Source: Nocardioides daedukensis
GTDB taxonomy: Bacteria > Actinomycetota > Actinomycetes > Propionibacteriales > Nocardioidaceae
Length of the DNA: 64,000 nt
Direction of reading: 5' to 3'
Assembly: GCF_013408415.1 (NCBI RefSeq)
Contig: NZ_JACCAA010000001.1
Location: 2,480,001 to 2,544,000, forward strand
Shown: positions 1 to 9,574 of the stretch, one piece after another
How the letters are laid out: each line of letters starts with the position of its first letter
Position numbering within the stretch: position 1 is the stretch's first letter
Made by a program: the position numbers and the translations under genes
The notes under the pieces: model-generated
Database searches by the model: none
Told to the model about the DNA's origin: nothing
What the model saw: the letters and a program-made list of their open reading frames with translations, nothing else

Positions 1-545
1 CGGGTGAGACCGGCATCGTCGGGCTGACCGAGGCGCCCGGTGAGGGCCCGCGGTTCACCGACCTGGTCGAGGACGAGGCACTTGAGGTCACCGTGCACGA
101 GGGTTTCGGTTATTGGCTGGACGACGTCGAGGACCGCACCCCCGAGATGGACGCCGCACTCGACCAGGCCAACGGCTCGGTGCACCCGACGGTGAAGCTG
201 AAGGGTGTCGAGGCGGCGTATTGGACCAATGTCGGCTCCAAGGAGCACCTGCGTTGGGCGATGCCCGAGGACGAGGACGCGCTGCTCAATGCGCTGACCC
301 GGTTGCACACCAAGGGTGCCGACACGCTCGTCGAGGGCGGCCGCCTGGTCGGCATGTTCCGTGCGCACGGCGTGCTCGTCCCGGTGTGGGACCTGCCCGT
401 CGGCACCGGCGCAGAGGTTCTCGAGGAGCCCGCGAAGAAGTTCGCCGCAGAGCTCGCCGACGCACTGGCGGACGACTCGGAGCTGACCTCCGCGGAGCGT
501 TCCGCGAAGTCGTCACTGGCTGGCCGGCAGGTCACCATCCGCTGA
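1..545 (+). CDS. DUF5926 family protein, 3' part
   Basis: The reading frame is open from the left edge (first full codon at 3) to TGA at 543-545, so only about the last 180 residues are present. The visible part is acidic, contains the segment GYWLDDVEDRTPEMDAALDQ followed by a mixed alpha/beta region, and ends in a lysine/arginine tail (SLAGRQVTIR). I recognise it as the C-terminal part of the actinobacterial DUF5926 family, often mis-annotated as a topoisomerase or preprotein-translocase-like protein. Its function is unknown. A hairpin and a 22-nt repeat array follow the stop codon. Confidence 0.65.
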   Translation, partial: GETGIVGLTEAPGEGPRFTDLVEDEALEVTVHEGFGYWLDDVEDRTPEMDAALDQANGSVHPTVKLKGVEAAYWTNVGSKEHLRWAMPEDEDALLNALTRLHTKGADTLVEGGRLVGMFRAHGVLVPVWDLPVGTGAEVLEEPAKKFAAELADALADDSELTSAERSAKSSLAGRQVTIR

Positions 546-638
546 GTTCTTCGTCGTCGTGGGGTGCTGACGAAGTGTCGGAACACCTTGTGGTTGTCGT
601 GTTGTAAACCCCGCGCTCATGACGTAAGTTGCTCCTCG

Positions 639-676
639 CCCGGTCGTTGTTGTATCCCCCGTCAACAGCGACCGGG
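639..676. terminator. hairpin, probable terminator after the DUF5926 gene
   Basis: Arms 639-652 and 663-676 pair over 14 positions with one mismatch around a 10-nt loop. Both arms carry the CCCGGTCG/CGACCGGG core. It is followed by a short pyrimidine stretch without a true T-run. It lies about 95 nt after the stop and just before the repeat array, so it could also belong to the repeat region. Confidence 0.5.
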
Positions 677-691
677 CTTCTGCATTTCCCG

Positions 692-823
692 CGAACCTGC
701 AGTTGTTGCGCGCCCAACCTGCAGTTGTTGCGCCGCGAACTGGCAGTTGTTGCGCGTCGAACCTGCACTTGTGGTGCGTCGAACCCGCAGTTGTTGCGCG
801 ACGAACTGGCAATTGTTGTCGTG
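692..823 (+). repeat. 22-nt tandem repeat array, forward half (6 units)
   Basis: Six units of exactly 22 nt (692-713, 714-735, 736-757, 758-779, 780-801, 802-823) follow CGAACCTGCAGTTGTTGCGC plus two variable bases. Units 1 and 2 are close to consensus; units 4 and 6 are the most degenerate. There are no unique spacers, so this is not a CRISPR. The core CTGCAG is itself palindromic. Confidence 0.9.
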
Positions 824-847
824 ACCCACGACGCTGCGCTGCTCGAC

Positions 848-957
848 GACCGCAAGAACTGCAGGTTGAACGCGCAAGAGTTGCAGGTTCGTCGAGCAAC
901 AACTGCAGGTTGAACGCGCAAGAGTTGCAGGTTCGACGAGCAACAACTGCAGGTTCG
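848..957 (-). repeat. 22-nt tandem repeat array, inverted half (5 units)
   Basis: Five units of the same 22-nt family lie in the opposite orientation (936-957, 914-935, 892-913, 870-891, 848-869, read on the minus strand). Two subtypes alternate: one with CTGCAGTTGTTGCTCG and one with CTGCAACTCTTGCGCG, giving a 44-nt super-period. Units 914-935 and 870-891 are identical. The array stops exactly at the arginine deiminase stop codon (958-960). With the forward half it forms an inverted pair separated by 24 nt. Confidence 0.9.
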
Positions 958-2220
958 TCAGAGGGGGTCTCGGGTGATCGGGCACGACATGCACCGCGGA
1001 CCGCCGCGACCCGACCCCAGCTCGGAGCCCTCGATCCGGACCACCTCGATGCCGGCCTCCTCGAGGCGCGCATTCGTCTCGTCGTTGCGGACGTAGGCCA
1101 CCGCCACCCGCGGCGCGATGGCGAGCGTGTTGTTGCCGTCGTCCCACTGCTCGCGCTCGGCGGTGACGGGGTCCAGGCCGGTGTCGATCTGGTGCAGGGT
1201 GTCGATCTGCATCGCCTTGGCGGCGGCGATCAGGAACGGCTCGGGCCCGGAGACCTCGAGGTGGATGTCGCGGTCCGAGATCCCGGTGCCGACACCGCTG
1301 GCGGTGACAGTGAACGCCTGCAGGGAGTCGGCGACGTTCGGGTACATCACGATCTTGTCGACATCGACCATCGTGCAGATGGTGTCGAGGTGCATCGTGG
1401 CCCGCTCCTGGGCGATCGGCACGGCCAGCATCGTGTGCGCGAGTCGGCTGTGGAAGACCTGGCGGGCCAACCGCTCGACGCCGGCAGGCGTCGTACGCTC
1501 ACCGACCCCGACCGCCACCACGCCGGGTGCCAGCAGCAGTACGTCGCCGCCCTCGACGTGCTCGTGGTGCCAGCCGTGGATCTTGCGGGTGCCGCCCTCG
1601 ACGTCACGGAAGCGGGGGTGCTCGGTGTAGATCAGCTCGGTCAGCTGGGTCTCGCGGGCACGCGCAGGCATGGCCAGCGACGTGATCGCCACGCGGTCGC
1701 GGATCCAGACGCTGGAGTCGCGGGTGAAGAGCAGGTTGGGCAGCGGGTCGATCAGGAACTCGTCGGTGGGCAGCAGTGAGGTGACCAGACCATGACCGCC
1801 GCGGACCTCGTCGTTGCGGATCCCCTCGGTGAGGTGACCGGTCAGCTCCTCGGGGGAGCAGTCGCGCAACGCCTCGGCCAGATAGCTGCGCAGCGTGTCG
1901 CCCAGGTGCAGCCCCGACAGGGCCGTGGTGATCGCGTGGTTGCGTGCGTCGTGACTGGCGAAGGTCTCGGTGAGCAGCGTGGTCAGGTAGAGCACCTCGA
2001 CCCCGCGGTTGCGCAGCGTCTCGGCGAACGCGTCGTGCTCCTCCTGGGCGCGGGAGACCCACGGCACCCCGTCGAAGAGCAGCCGGTCGTTGTTGCGCGG
2101 GGTGAGCCGCTTGAGCTCACCACCGGGGCGGTGGAGCATGACTGTGCGGAGGGTCCCGACCTCGCTGTCCGCACCATGGATGGCGGTGCGCACGCTCTCG
2201 GGGGCATCTGGGTTGACCAT
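958..2220 (-). CDS. arcA: arginine deiminase
   Basis: Hydrolyses L-arginine to citrulline and ammonia in the cytoplasm. The 420-residue length is normal for the family. Guanidino-modifying enzyme motifs are visible: LLFTRDSS around residue 175, HEHVEGGD around 230, MHLDT (the catalytic His/Asp pair) around 280, and the C-terminal [10 protein letters not shown] in which Cys410 is the expected nucleophile. No ornithine carbamoyltransferase, carbamate kinase or antiporter lies beside it, so it is not in an arc operon here. A TAGAGT -10 box at 2232-2227 lies 6 nt before the ATG, which suggests a leaderless transcript. The stop codon abuts the 22-nt repeat array. Confidence 0.95.
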   Translation of the reverse strand: MVNPDAPESVRTAIHGADSEVGTLRTVMLHRPGGELKRLTPRNNDRLLFDGVPWVSRAQEEHDAFAETLRNRGVEVLYLTTLLTETFASHDARNHAITTALSGLHLGDTLRSYLAEALRDCSPEELTGHLTEGIRNDEVRGGHGLVTSLLPTDEFLIDPLPNLLFTRDSSVWIRDRVAITSLAMPARARETQLTELIYTEHPRFRDVEGGTRKIHGWHHEHVEGGDVLLLAPGVVAVGVGERTTPAGVERLARQVFHSRLAHTMLAVPIAQERATMHLDTICTMVDVDKIVMYPNVADSLQAFTVTASGVGTGISDRDIHLEVSGPEPFLIAAAKAMQIDTLHQIDTGLDPVTAEREQWDDGNNTLAIAPRVAVAYVRNDETNARLEEAGIEVVRIEGSELGSGRGGPRCMSCPITRDPL

Positions 2221-2305
2221 GTCGTCACTCTATCCACCGAGGTGACCTGGGTCACCGTGCAACGAGCGCGCGGGTCGAGCGCCCCGGGCGCCTATCCTGA
2301 TGCCC

Positions 2306-3316
2306 ATGCCCGCCCCTGACGACCACACCGCTGCCGCCGGTCCCAGCCCCCGCCTGGCCTTCCTCGGCCCCGCCGGGACCTTCACCGAGCAGGCCGCGCG
2401 ATCGCTGGCCCCCAAGCTGGCCCCGAAACTGGCCACGGGCCAGCAGGCCTCGGGCGATCAGAAGCCCTCGGTCGCACTCGAACCCTGCTCAACGGTGACC
2501 GTGGCCCTCGACCTGGTCCGCAGCGGCGAGGTGGCCGGCGCCGTGGTCCCGATCGAGAACTCCGTGGAGGGATCGGTCCCGGTCACCCTCGACGAGCTGG
2601 CCACCGGCGACCCGCTGGTGATCGCGGCGGAGGCCACCGTCCCGATCCAGTTCTCCCTGATCGCCCGTCCGGGTACGACGCTCGAGGCGATCACGCTCGT
2701 TGGCACGCACCCGCACGCGGCGGCCCAGACCCGCAAGTGGGTGGCGTCGAACCTCCCACAGGCCCGCGTGGTCCACACCAACTCGACTGCGGCCGCCGGC
2801 GCCGGGATCGCCGACGGGACCGCAACCTGGGACGCCGCGATCACCTCGCCGCTGGCAGCCGACCACTACCAGCTGCAGACACTGGCGCAGGGCATCGAGG
2901 ACAACGCCTCGGCGGAGACCCGCTTCGTGCTGGTCACCCGACCGGGCGCCCCTGCCAGCCCGACCGGGGCCGACAAGACCTCCCTGGTCGCCTTCATCCG
3001 CACCGACCACCCCGGGCTGCTCCTCGAACTGCTCGAGGAGTTCGCCCTGCGCGGCGTCAACCTGTCCCGGATCGAGTCGCGACCGACCGGTGCCGGTCTG
3101 GGCCGCTACTGCTTCTCGATCGACTGCGAGGGCCACATCGCCGAGGCCCGGGTGGGCGAGGCCCTGATGGGACTGCACCGGACGTGCGACGACGTACGCT
3201 TCCTCGGCTCCTACCCGCGAGCCGACGGTGTCCGCACCGAGGTCGAGAAGGGCACCGGCGACGGCGACTTCCGAGAGGCCGAGAGCTGGCTCGCGAGCCT
3301 GCGCAACGGTGACTGA
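2306..3316 (+). CDS. pheA: prephenate dehydratase with ACT domain
   Basis: Converts prephenate to phenylpyruvate, the committed step of phenylalanine synthesis. The N-terminal PDT domain (about residues 12-215) starts with the FLGPAGTFTEQAA signature, includes VPIENSVEGSV and ends with the SAETRF motif carrying the catalytic Thr. A C-terminal ACT domain (about 220-300: LLLELLEEFALRGVNLSRIE, then ESRP) is the phenylalanine-binding feedback site. No chorismate mutase domain is fused, as is usual in actinobacteria. I chose the ATG at 2306 because a TATCCT -10 box at 2293-2298 is exactly 7 nt upstream; an ATG at 2300 is the alternative and would add two residues. Confidence 0.95.
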   Translation: MPAPDDHTAAAGPSPRLAFLGPAGTFTEQAARSLAPKLAPKLATGQQASGDQKPSVALEPCSTVTVALDLVRSGEVAGAVVPIENSVEGSVPVTLDELATGDPLVIAAEATVPIQFSLIARPGTTLEAITLVGTHPHAAAQTRKWVASNLPQARVVHTNSTAAAGAGIADGTATWDAAITSPLAADHYQLQTLAQGIEDNASAETRFVLVTRPGAPASPTGADKTSLVAFIRTDHPGLLLELLEEFALRGVNLSRIESRPTGAGLGRYCFSIDCEGHIAEARVGEALMGLHRTCDDVRFLGSYPRADGVRTEVEKGTGDGDFREAESWLASLRNGD

Positions 3317-3339
3317 GCCGGAGCCGTAACCTCTGCGGC

Positions 3340-3738
3340 ATGGACATTGCCCTTGCCTGCTTGGCGATCCTGCTCGCCGTGATCGCCATCGTCGTCTCCG
3401 TGACCAACGCCCGCAAGGGACCGCGCCGCGACGAGTCCAGCGAGGACGCGCTCCCCGAGGACGTGGTGGGCCTGCGCCAGGAGGTCGCGGCGCTGCGTGC
3501 CGAGGCCGGCGATGCGTTCAAGCACCTGGCTGTGGTGCGCTACGACGCCTTCGGTGACATGGGCGGGCACCTTTCCTGGTCGATCGCGCTGCTCGACGGC
3601 GCGGGCCACGGCATCGTGCTCACCTCGATCCACGGCCGCAGCGAAGCCCGCACCTATGCGAAGAGCATCTCCGGTTGGACCTGCGAGCAGCAGCTCTCCC
3701 CGGAGGAGGAGGAAGCGATCACGCACGCTCGCCCCTGA
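3340..3738 (+). CDS. DUF4446 family membrane-anchored protein
   Basis: 132 residues: an N-terminal transmembrane segment (residues 3-23), a basic/acidic linker with a short coiled coil (PEDVVGLRQEVAALRAEAGD), then a small soluble domain with VVRYDAFGDMGGHLSWSIAL, the hallmark of DUF4446. No enzymatic function is known. TAACCT at 3327-3332 sits 7 nt before the ATG, indicating its own leaderless promoter immediately after pheA. The soluble part should face the cytoplasm. Confidence 0.85.
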   Translation: MDIALACLAILLAVIAIVVSVTNARKGPRRDESSEDALPEDVVGLRQEVAALRAEAGDAFKHLAVVRYDAFGDMGGHLSWSIALLDGAGHGIVLTSIHGRSEARTYAKSISGWTCEQQLSPEEEEAITHARP

Positions 3739-3816
3739 GCCTGCCGCTTTCCACCCCACAGACGGGGGCGTGAACACCCACAACGACGGGCCAGTTCCAC
3801 CGCTAGGCTCCGTGCC

Positions 3817-4302
3817 ATGTACGACGTCTATGCGCGGCTGGTGCGGCCGATCGCCATCTTCCTCGGCGGCCAGCCGTGGCTCCCGAAGTTCAACAAGCAG
3901 ATCGTGGCAATGGACCGTTTCGTCCAGCGGCTCACCCGTGGCCGGGTCGGCTTCGTGCGGATCGCTGGCCTCCCCGGCCTGACCCTCACGGTCGTCGGCC
4001 GCAAGAGCGGAATCCCGCGCAGCACGCCCCTGCTCTGCGTCCCGCACCAGGGCGGCTGGCTGATCGCCGGCTCCAACTGGGGTGCTCCGAAGCCGCCCGC
4101 CTGGGTGGTCAACGTGGCCGCCGCCGACCAGGCGAGCGTCAACTTCGAGGGGACGACGTACGCCGTGACTCCGCGTGAGGCGCTCGGCGCGGAGCGGGAC
4201 GAGCTGTGGGCCGTGATGAACCGGACCTGGCCCAACTATGCGAAGTATGAGCAGCGCACCGACCGCACCATCCGGGTCTTCCGGCTCGAGCGCGCTGCCT
4301 GA
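3817..4302 (+). CDS. Ddn-like (nitroreductase/deazaflavin) F420-dependent oxidoreductase
   Basis: 161 residues of the split beta-barrel F420-binding family (Ddn-type, 'nitroreductase family deazaflavin-dependent oxidoreductase'). The diagnostic segment TVVGRKSGIPRSTPLL and the following GGWLIAGSNWG lie at residues 52-85. These proteins use reduced coenzyme F420 to reduce quinones or exogenous compounds; the physiological substrate here is unknown. TAGGCT at 3804-3809 followed by 7 nt and the ATG gives a leaderless start. It converges with the PAP2/kinase gene, leaving a 33-nt gap. Confidence 0.85.
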   Translation: MYDVYARLVRPIAIFLGGQPWLPKFNKQIVAMDRFVQRLTRGRVGFVRIAGLPGLTLTVVGRKSGIPRSTPLLCVPHQGGWLIAGSNWGAPKPPAWVVNVAAADQASVNFEGTTYAVTPREALGAERDELWAVMNRTWPNYAKYEQRTDRTIRVFRLERAA

Positions 4303-4335
4303 TCGGTCGTACGACGACCCGCGGGAAGCGAAGAC

Positions 4336-5919
4336 TCAGCGAGGCGCGCGGACCAGCAACCGCCCGTGAATGCACTCCATGGACAGCTCGCGCCCCGAAC
4401 CGATCGAGTCGCCGTCCAGCTGACGCGGAGTGTCGATCGCGGCCCGGATGACGACCTTGCGGCCGGTGAACCGCTCGATCAGCTCGTCGGTCTTCGAGCC
4501 CTTGGTCAGCACCCGGAACGCCAGCGGGAGCCAGGACAGGAACCGCTTCGGGTGCAGCAGCACCACGTCCAGCACGCCGTCATCGATGGCGGCGTCCGGG
4601 AGCAGCGGCATCCCGGCCTGGAGGTAGCCGACATTGCCGACCAGGACGGTCCGCGCCCGGTGCTTGGTGAACGGCGCGTCGTCGATCGACACCTCGACCT
4701 TCACCGCCGGGAACATCAGTGACTTCAGGCCGGACAGCACGTAGGCCAGCCAGCCCACCTTCTTCTTGATGTCCTCGTTGACGCCCTCCATGATCGCGGC
4801 GTCGAAGCCCATCCCGGCCATCACCAGGAAGTGGGTGTCCTCCAGCCCGCCGTCGCCGGAGACCCGGACCATGTCGATCGCCCGGTCCTGGCCGTTCAGC
4901 GCGACGTCGATCGCCGAGCGGATGTAGAGCGGGATGTCGAGGTTGCGGGCCAGCAGGTTGCCGGTGCCGGCAGGCACGATGCCCACCGGGATCCCGGTGC
5001 CGGCGAGCTCGGCGCAGACCTCGCGGACCGTGCCGTCACCACCGCACACGATCACCAGGTCGGCGCCGGCGACGGAGGCCTTGGCGGCCATCCCGGTGCC
5101 CGGGTCCTCGATCGTCGTGTAGTGCCAGACCGGTTCACGCCACCCGGACTCGACCGCCATCGCCGAGAGGATCGAGCGGAACTGGCCGACGTCCTCGACC
5201 TTGATCGGGTTGAGCACGACGTGCAGGTCGCGGGTCGCTGCGGGCACCGAGGCGACCAGGGGCTCGGAGGTCAGCGCCGTGCTCCTCGGTTGGGGATCGA
5301 AGAACGCCCGGGTGAGCAGTGCAGCGCCGAAGCCGAGCAGCAGCCCACCGATCACGTCGGAGGGGAAGTGGCGACCCAGCAGCAGCCGGTCGAAGCACAT
5401 CGCCACGGCCAGCAGCACCAGCAGCACGTGCAGGAGCCGCCGGATGCCGGAGCGGCGTACCAGCATCCCGACGACGACGTAGAGCACGCCGGTCAGGGAC
5501 GCGATGAACGAGGCGTGCCCCGAGGGGAACGATCCGTTGTCGAGATGGGCGAAGACCGCCTGTACGTCGGGGCGGTTGCGGTCGGTGAGAAACTTCAGCG
5601 CGTGCGTCACCACGAAGGTGGTGATGATGACGATCAGGGCGTACTGCGCCGCACGGCGCTGGGACTGCCACCAGAGCCAGGCTGCCAGCAGGATCGTGTA
5701 GATGATGCCGGCGATGGTTCCGCCGGCATGCTCGAGGATCCGCAGCGCGTGCTCGAGCCAACTGCCCTCGGCGACCCACGTCGTGGTCTCGTCGGTGGCC
5801 GACCGATCGAGGTCGGTGAGCGGGGCCCAGTCGATGACCACGAGCACGGTCAGCACCGCGAAGAGCCCGAGGGTGATCGCGGACCAGACCAGTGGGGTGG
5901 AGCGGGAACGGTCAGTCAC
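4336..5919 (-). CDS. PAP2 phosphatase / diacylglycerol kinase fusion
   Basis: 527 residues. The N-terminal half is a multi-span membrane PAP2 phosphatase: the KFLTDRNRP motif near residue 110, FPSGH near 133, and RLLLGRHFPSD near 180 supply the three catalytic patches. The C-terminal half (about 230-527) is a soluble DAGK/LCB5 lipid-kinase domain with VCGGDGTVREV and GIVPAGTGNLLARNLDIP. The protein therefore joins lipid-phosphate dephosphorylation and lipid phosphorylation; both substrates are unknown. Such fusions are known in actinobacteria. The start is GTG 5919, 7 nt after a CATACT -10 box on the minus strand. Confidence 0.9.
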   Translation of the reverse strand: MTDRSRSTPLVWSAITLGLFAVLTVLVVIDWAPLTDLDRSATDETTTWVAEGSWLEHALRILEHAGGTIAGIIYTILLAAWLWWQSQRRAAQYALIVIITTFVVTHALKFLTDRNRPDVQAVFAHLDNGSFPSGHASFIASLTGVLYVVVGMLVRRSGIRRLLHVLLVLLAVAMCFDRLLLGRHFPSDVIGGLLLGFGAALLTRAFFDPQPRSTALTSEPLVASVPAATRDLHVVLNPIKVEDVGQFRSILSAMAVESGWREPVWHYTTIEDPGTGMAAKASVAGADLVIVCGGDGTVREVCAELAGTGIPVGIVPAGTGNLLARNLDIPLYIRSAIDVALNGQDRAIDMVRVSGDGGLEDTHFLVMAGMGFDAAIMEGVNEDIKKKVGWLAYVLSGLKSLMFPAVKVEVSIDDAPFTKHRARTVLVGNVGYLQAGMPLLPDAAIDDGVLDVVLLHPKRFLSWLPLAFRVLTKGSKTDELIERFTGRKVVIRAAIDTPRQLDGDSIGSGRELSMECIHGRLLVRAPR

Positions 5920-5999
5920 AGACCGAAGTATGCCGCGCCCCGATCCGGGACCGGGTAATCCGGACGACCGGGCCAGCGGCCGCCGGATAGCCTGTGCGC

Positions 6000-7289
6000 A
6001 TGATCGATCCCCGCATCCTCCGTGACGAACCCGACCGTGTCCGCGCAGCCCAGGCCAAGCGCGGGCTCTCCGACGAGGTGGTCGACCGGGCCCTGGCCGC
6101 CGACGAGGCGCGACGCAGGGCGATCGTGGAGTTCGAGGAGAAGCGCGCCGAGCAGAAAAAACTAGGAAAACTCATCTCTGCTGCCAACAAGGGGGGCGCA
6201 CCCGAGGAGAAGGCGGACCTGCTGGCCCGCACCAAGGTCCTCGCAGCGGACGTGAAGACGGCCGAGGCCGCCCAGGGTGAGGCAGAGGCCGAGTGGAAGG
6301 CCGCCCTGGGCAGCATCCCGAACCTCGCCTCGGACCACACCCCCGAGGGTGGCGAGGACGACTTCGTGGTCCTGGAGACCATCGGCACCCCGCGTGACTT
6401 CGCCGCGGAGGGCTTCGAGCCCCGCGACCACATCGAGCTCGGCAAGCTGCTCGGCGCGATCGACCTCGAGCGCGGTGCCAAGGTCAGCGGCAGCCGGTTC
6501 TACTTCCTCACCGGCGTCGGCGCCCAGCTCGAGCGCGCGCTGGTCAACATGGCGATGGACCAGGCGCGCGAGGCCGGCTTCACCGAGGTGATCCCTCCCG
6601 CGATGGTCAAGCCGCGCGCGATGGAGGGCACCGGGTTCCTGGGCCAGGCCGCGGACGACGTCTATCGCATCGAGGGCGAGGACATGTATCTCGTCGGCAC
6701 CAGCGAGGTCCCGATGGCGGCGTACCACTCGGACGAGATCCTCGACGGCAACTCGTTGCCGATGCGCTACGCCGCGTTCAGCCCGTGCTTCCGCAAGGAG
6801 GCAGGCTCGCACGGCAAGGACACCAAGGGAATCATCCGGGTGCACTGGTTCGACAAGGTGGAGATGTTCGTCTACACGACCCTCGAGGACGCCGAGGCCG
6901 AGCACCAGCGACTCCTGGACTGGGAGAAGCAGTTCCTGGACAAGCTCGAGCTGGCCTACCAGGTGATCGACGTCGCCGCGGGCGACCTCGGGCTCAGCGC
7001 CAAGGCGAAATATGACTGCGAGGCGTGGATCCCCACCCAGGGCAAGTACCGCGAGCTCACCTCGACCTCGAACTGCACCGACTTCCAGACCCGCCGCCTC
7101 GACACCCGCGGCCGCTTCGAGGAGGGGATCAAGCCGGTGGCCACCCTCAACGGCACCCTCTGCGCGATCACCCGCACCATCGTCGCGATCCTGGAGACCC
7201 ACCAGCAGGCCGACGGCTCGGTCCGCGTCCCGAAGGCACTCCAGCCCTACCTGGGCGGGCGCGAAGTGCTCGAGGTGGTCAATGGCTGA
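6000..7289 (+). CDS. serS: seryl-tRNA synthetase
   Basis: Charges tRNA-Ser; 429 residues. The N-terminal helical arm (about 1-110, rich in Glu/Lys/Ala) binds the long variable arm of tRNA-Ser. Class II motifs follow: motif 2 around [20 protein letters not shown] and motif 3 around [16 protein letters not shown] chose ATG 6000 ([12 protein letters not shown]) because TAGCCT at 5988-5993 lies 6 nt upstream, as in other leaderless genes here; the GTG at 5994 is a weaker alternative. It overlaps the next gene by 8 nt. Two tRNA-Ser genes lie 8-9 kb downstream. Confidence 0.97.
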   Translation: MIDPRILRDEPDRVRAAQAKRGLSDEVVDRALAADEARRRAIVEFEEKRAEQKKLGKLISAANKGGAPEEKADLLARTKVLAADVKTAEAAQGEAEAEWKAALGSIPNLASDHTPEGGEDDFVVLETIGTPRDFAAEGFEPRDHIELGKLLGAIDLERGAKVSGSRFYFLTGVGAQLERALVNMAMDQAREAGFTEVIPPAMVKPRAMEGTGFLGQAADDVYRIEGEDMYLVGTSEVPMAAYHSDEILDGNSLPMRYAAFSPCFRKEAGSHGKDTKGIIRVHWFDKVEMFVYTTLEDAEAEHQRLLDWEKQFLDKLELAYQVIDVAAGDLGLSAKAKYDCEAWIPTQGKYRELTSTSNCTDFQTRRLDTRGRFEEGIKPVATLNGTLCAITRTIVAILETHQQADGSVRVPKALQPYLGGREVLEVVNG

Positions 7290-8112
7290 GCCGGTATGGC
7301 GCCCGAAGCTGGTCGCCCTGGACATCGACGGGACCCTGCTGCGCTGGGTCACCGACTCGGGCATCGTGCACGGCGAGGTCCCGCCCGCGGTGCGCGACGC
7401 CGTACGACGTGCCTATGACGCCGGCGCCCACATCGTGCTGGCCAGCGGCCGCTCCCTGCACGGGATGACCCCGATCGCCGACCAGCTCGGGATCCCCGAC
7501 GAGGGAGCCGAGCGGCTCTGGATCGTCGCCTCCAACGGCGCGGTCTGCCTGCGCTATCCGCCGATCGAGGTGCTCCACGAGGAGACCTTCGACGCCTCGG
7601 CCGCGGTCGCGGAGATCCTCAAGTTCCACCCCAACGCGCTCGTCGGCGTGGAGGAGCGGGGCCGTGGCTATCGGGTGAACCGGCCCTTCCCCGAGGGCGA
7701 ACTGTCCGGGGAGATGATCATCACCGACGTGGACGAGATCGTCGGCGAGCCGATCAGTCGAGTCATCATCCGCGACCCGGAGGCCACCGTCGAGGACTTC
7801 CACGTGCTCGCCGAGAAGCTCGGCCTGCACGGCACCGACTACGTGATCGGCTGGACGGCCTGGATGGACCTGGCCCCGGTCGGCGTCTCGAAGGCGTCTG
7901 GCCTGGCGCACGTGGCCCGGGAGCTGGGAGTCGAGGCCGCGGACGCGCTCGCGATCGGCGACGGTCTCAACGACCTGGAGATGTTCGCCTGGGCGGGCCG
8001 CTCGGTGGCGATGGGCCAGGCCGTGGACAAGGTCCGGGCCGCCGCGGACCACGTCACCCTGGCCGTGGACGAGGACGGTGCCGCGGTCGAGCTCGACAGC
8101 TGGTTCGGGTGA
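7282..8112 (+). CDS. HAD-superfamily (Cof-type) hydrolase
   Basis: 276 residues, HAD subfamily II. The nucleophile motif [11 protein letters not shown] is at residues 10-20 and the C-terminal metal motif is [12 protein letters not shown]2-type cap lies between them. It is expected to be a cytosolic sugar-phosphate or small phosphomonoester phosphatase of unknown substrate. The ATG overlaps the serS end by 8 nt and the next HAD gene starts inside its stop codon, so serS and the two HAD genes form one translationally coupled operon. Confidence 0.9.
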   Translation: MAEPVWRPKLVALDIDGTLLRWVTDSGIVHGEVPPAVRDAVRRAYDAGAHIVLASGRSLHGMTPIADQLGIPDEGAERLWIVASNGAVCLRYPPIEVLHEETFDASAAVAEILKFHPNALVGVEERGRGYRVNRPFPEGELSGEMIITDVDEIVGEPISRVIIRDPEATVEDFHVLAEKLGLHGTDYVIGWTAWMDLAPVGVSKASGLAHVARELGVEAADALAIGDGLNDLEMFAWAGRSVAMGQAVDKVRAAADHVTLAVDEDGAAVELDSWFG

Positions 8113-8903
8113 GCACACCGAAGCTGGTCGCCACCGACCTCGACGGCACCCTGCTCGACGCCGAGGGACAGGTCTCCGCGCGCACCCGTGAGGTGCTCAG
8201 GGAGCTCGACCACCGCGGCATCCCGGTCGTCTTCGTCACCGGGCGCCCGATTCGCTGGATGGAGTCGTTGTGGAACGACGTCGGCGGGCACGGCCTGGCC
8301 GTCTGCTCCAACGGCGGCATCGTCTATGACGTGGGCTCGCACTCGGTGCGCAACGCCCTGACCGTGCCCCGCGACACCGCGCTGCAGGTGGCCAGCACGC
8401 TGCGCAAGGCGGTCCCCGGCACCTGGTTCGCGCTGGAGAAGACCACCGGTTTCGCCCGCGAGGAAGGTTTCATGGGACGCCACCGGGAGCCACTCGGCAT
8501 CGAGACCGGGCCCCTGGAGGCGATCTTCGACGACAGCGTGGTCAAGCTGCTGGCGATCCACCACGAGATCACCCCGGAGACCTATTGGCGCCACGCCGAG
8601 GAGATGGTCGGCACCATGCTCGAGGTGACCTGGTCCTCGTCCTTCTCGCTCCTGGAGATGTCGGCACGCGGAGTCACCAAGGCGACCACCCTGGAACGCC
8701 TCAGCACCGAGCTCGGGATCGGGCCGGCCGACGTGGTCGCATTCGGTGACATGCCCAACGACATCCCGATGCTGCGCTGGGCCGGACATTCCTATGCGAT
8801 GGCCAACGCCCACCCCTCCGCCCGGGCCGTCGCGCAGCACACCGCGCCCGCGAACACCGACGACGGCGTGGCGACCGTTCTGGCCCGGGTGTTCGGCCTG
8901 TGA
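8109..8903 (+). CDS. second HAD-superfamily (Cof-type) hydrolase
   Basis: 264 residues, starting at GTG 8109 in a GTGA overlap with the previous HAD gene. Motifs: LVATDLDGTLLDAEG near the N terminus, VFVTGRP (motif II), a basic lysine after GVTK, and GDMPNDIPML (motif IV). It is a paralogue of the upstream gene with similar architecture but clearly different sequence, so an old duplication with possibly distinct phosphate substrates is likely. The exact substrate cannot be inferred. Confidence 0.9.
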   Translation: MSTPKLVATDLDGTLLDAEGQVSARTREVLRELDHRGIPVVFVTGRPIRWMESLWNDVGGHGLAVCSNGGIVYDVGSHSVRNALTVPRDTALQVASTLRKAVPGTWFALEKTTGFAREEGFMGRHREPLGIETGPLEAIFDDSVVKLLAIHHEITPETYWRHAEEMVGTMLEVTWSSSFSLLEMSARGVTKATTLERLSTELGIGPADVVAFGDMPNDIPMLRWAGHSYAMANAHPSARAVAQHTAPANTDDGVATVLARVFGL

Positions 8904-8964
8904 CAGGCTGGCCCGTGCGACAAGCACGCCTGACCCCAACCCAAGAGAGCCCCGGAGGTGTCGA

Positions 8965-9546
8965 ATGCGATGTGTGATGGTGCTCGTGCTCCTCGCCCTC
9001 GGCCTGGTTGCCTTCGGCCCAGCCCCCACGGCATTTGCCTGCGACGAGCCGACCCTGCCCTTCGATCGCCAGGTCAGCCGCGCAGAGCACATCTTCACCG
9101 GCACGGTGACCACCTCGCGGATCGACCCCGCCCAGGGCGGAGCGCGTCGGATCTACCTGGTCAAGATCGACAAGGTGCACAAGGGTGACGGACTGGAGCA
9201 GAGCATCAGGGTCGCGTCCTCCACCCGGACCGCCGACTGCGGACTGGGCAAGGTCGCCAGCGGTGACAAGGTGACCTTCTTCGTCGGGGCGGTGAAGGGC
9301 AACAACTATGTCGAGGCGCTCAGCAACGAGGGCACCCGCGCCGCGTCATCCGAGCTGGACGCCCGGATCGTCGCGGAGCTGTCGCCGAAGCCTGCCGAGA
9401 CCGATGTCGAGGTGAAGCTGACCCGGGTCGATGACGGTCAGGCACCCAGCGTCACTCGCTCCATCGCCCCGGGCTTGATCATCGCAATGCTCGGCGTCGT
9501 GGCGCTGGTTGTGGGACGCTTGTTCGGTCGGCCGAAACCCCACTGA
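8965..9546 (+). CDS. exported NTR/TIMP-like protein with C-terminal anchor
   Basis: 193 residues. It has a signal peptide (residues 1-25, ending AFA before Cys), an extracellular domain beginning CDEPTLPFDRQVSRAEHIFTG and ending near residue 160, then a C-terminal transmembrane helix and a short basic tail (GRPKPH). The start-with-cysteine, beta-rich pattern (FTGTV, VHKGD, TADCGLGKVASGD) resembles bacterial netrin/TIMP-like domains, but the assignment is by eye. GGAGGTG at about 8955 is a good ribosome-binding site for ATG 8965. The next gene is a diverged paralogue with the same plan. Confidence 0.65.
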   Translation: MRCVMVLVLLALGLVAFGPAPTAFACDEPTLPFDRQVSRAEHIFTGTVTTSRIDPAQGGARRIYLVKIDKVHKGDGLEQSIRVASSTRTADCGLGKVASGDKVTFFVGAVKGNNYVEALSNEGTRAASSELDARIVAELSPKPAETDVEVKLTRVDDGQAPSVTRSIAPGLIIAMLGVVALVVGRLFGRPKPH

Positions 9547-9574
9547 GACCGACCCGAGAAGCCCTGGAGGCTCG

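Noticed and set aside
692..957. CRISPR array
   Set aside because: The 22-nt units are directly adjacent without unique spacers, half are inverted, and no cas gene is in the window.
513..1147. Several overlapping minus- and plus-strand ORFs across the repeat array
   Set aside because: Their translations simply spell the repeat (QLLLDEPATLARSTC-like) and shift frame between arrays; none has a ribosome-binding site or family pattern.
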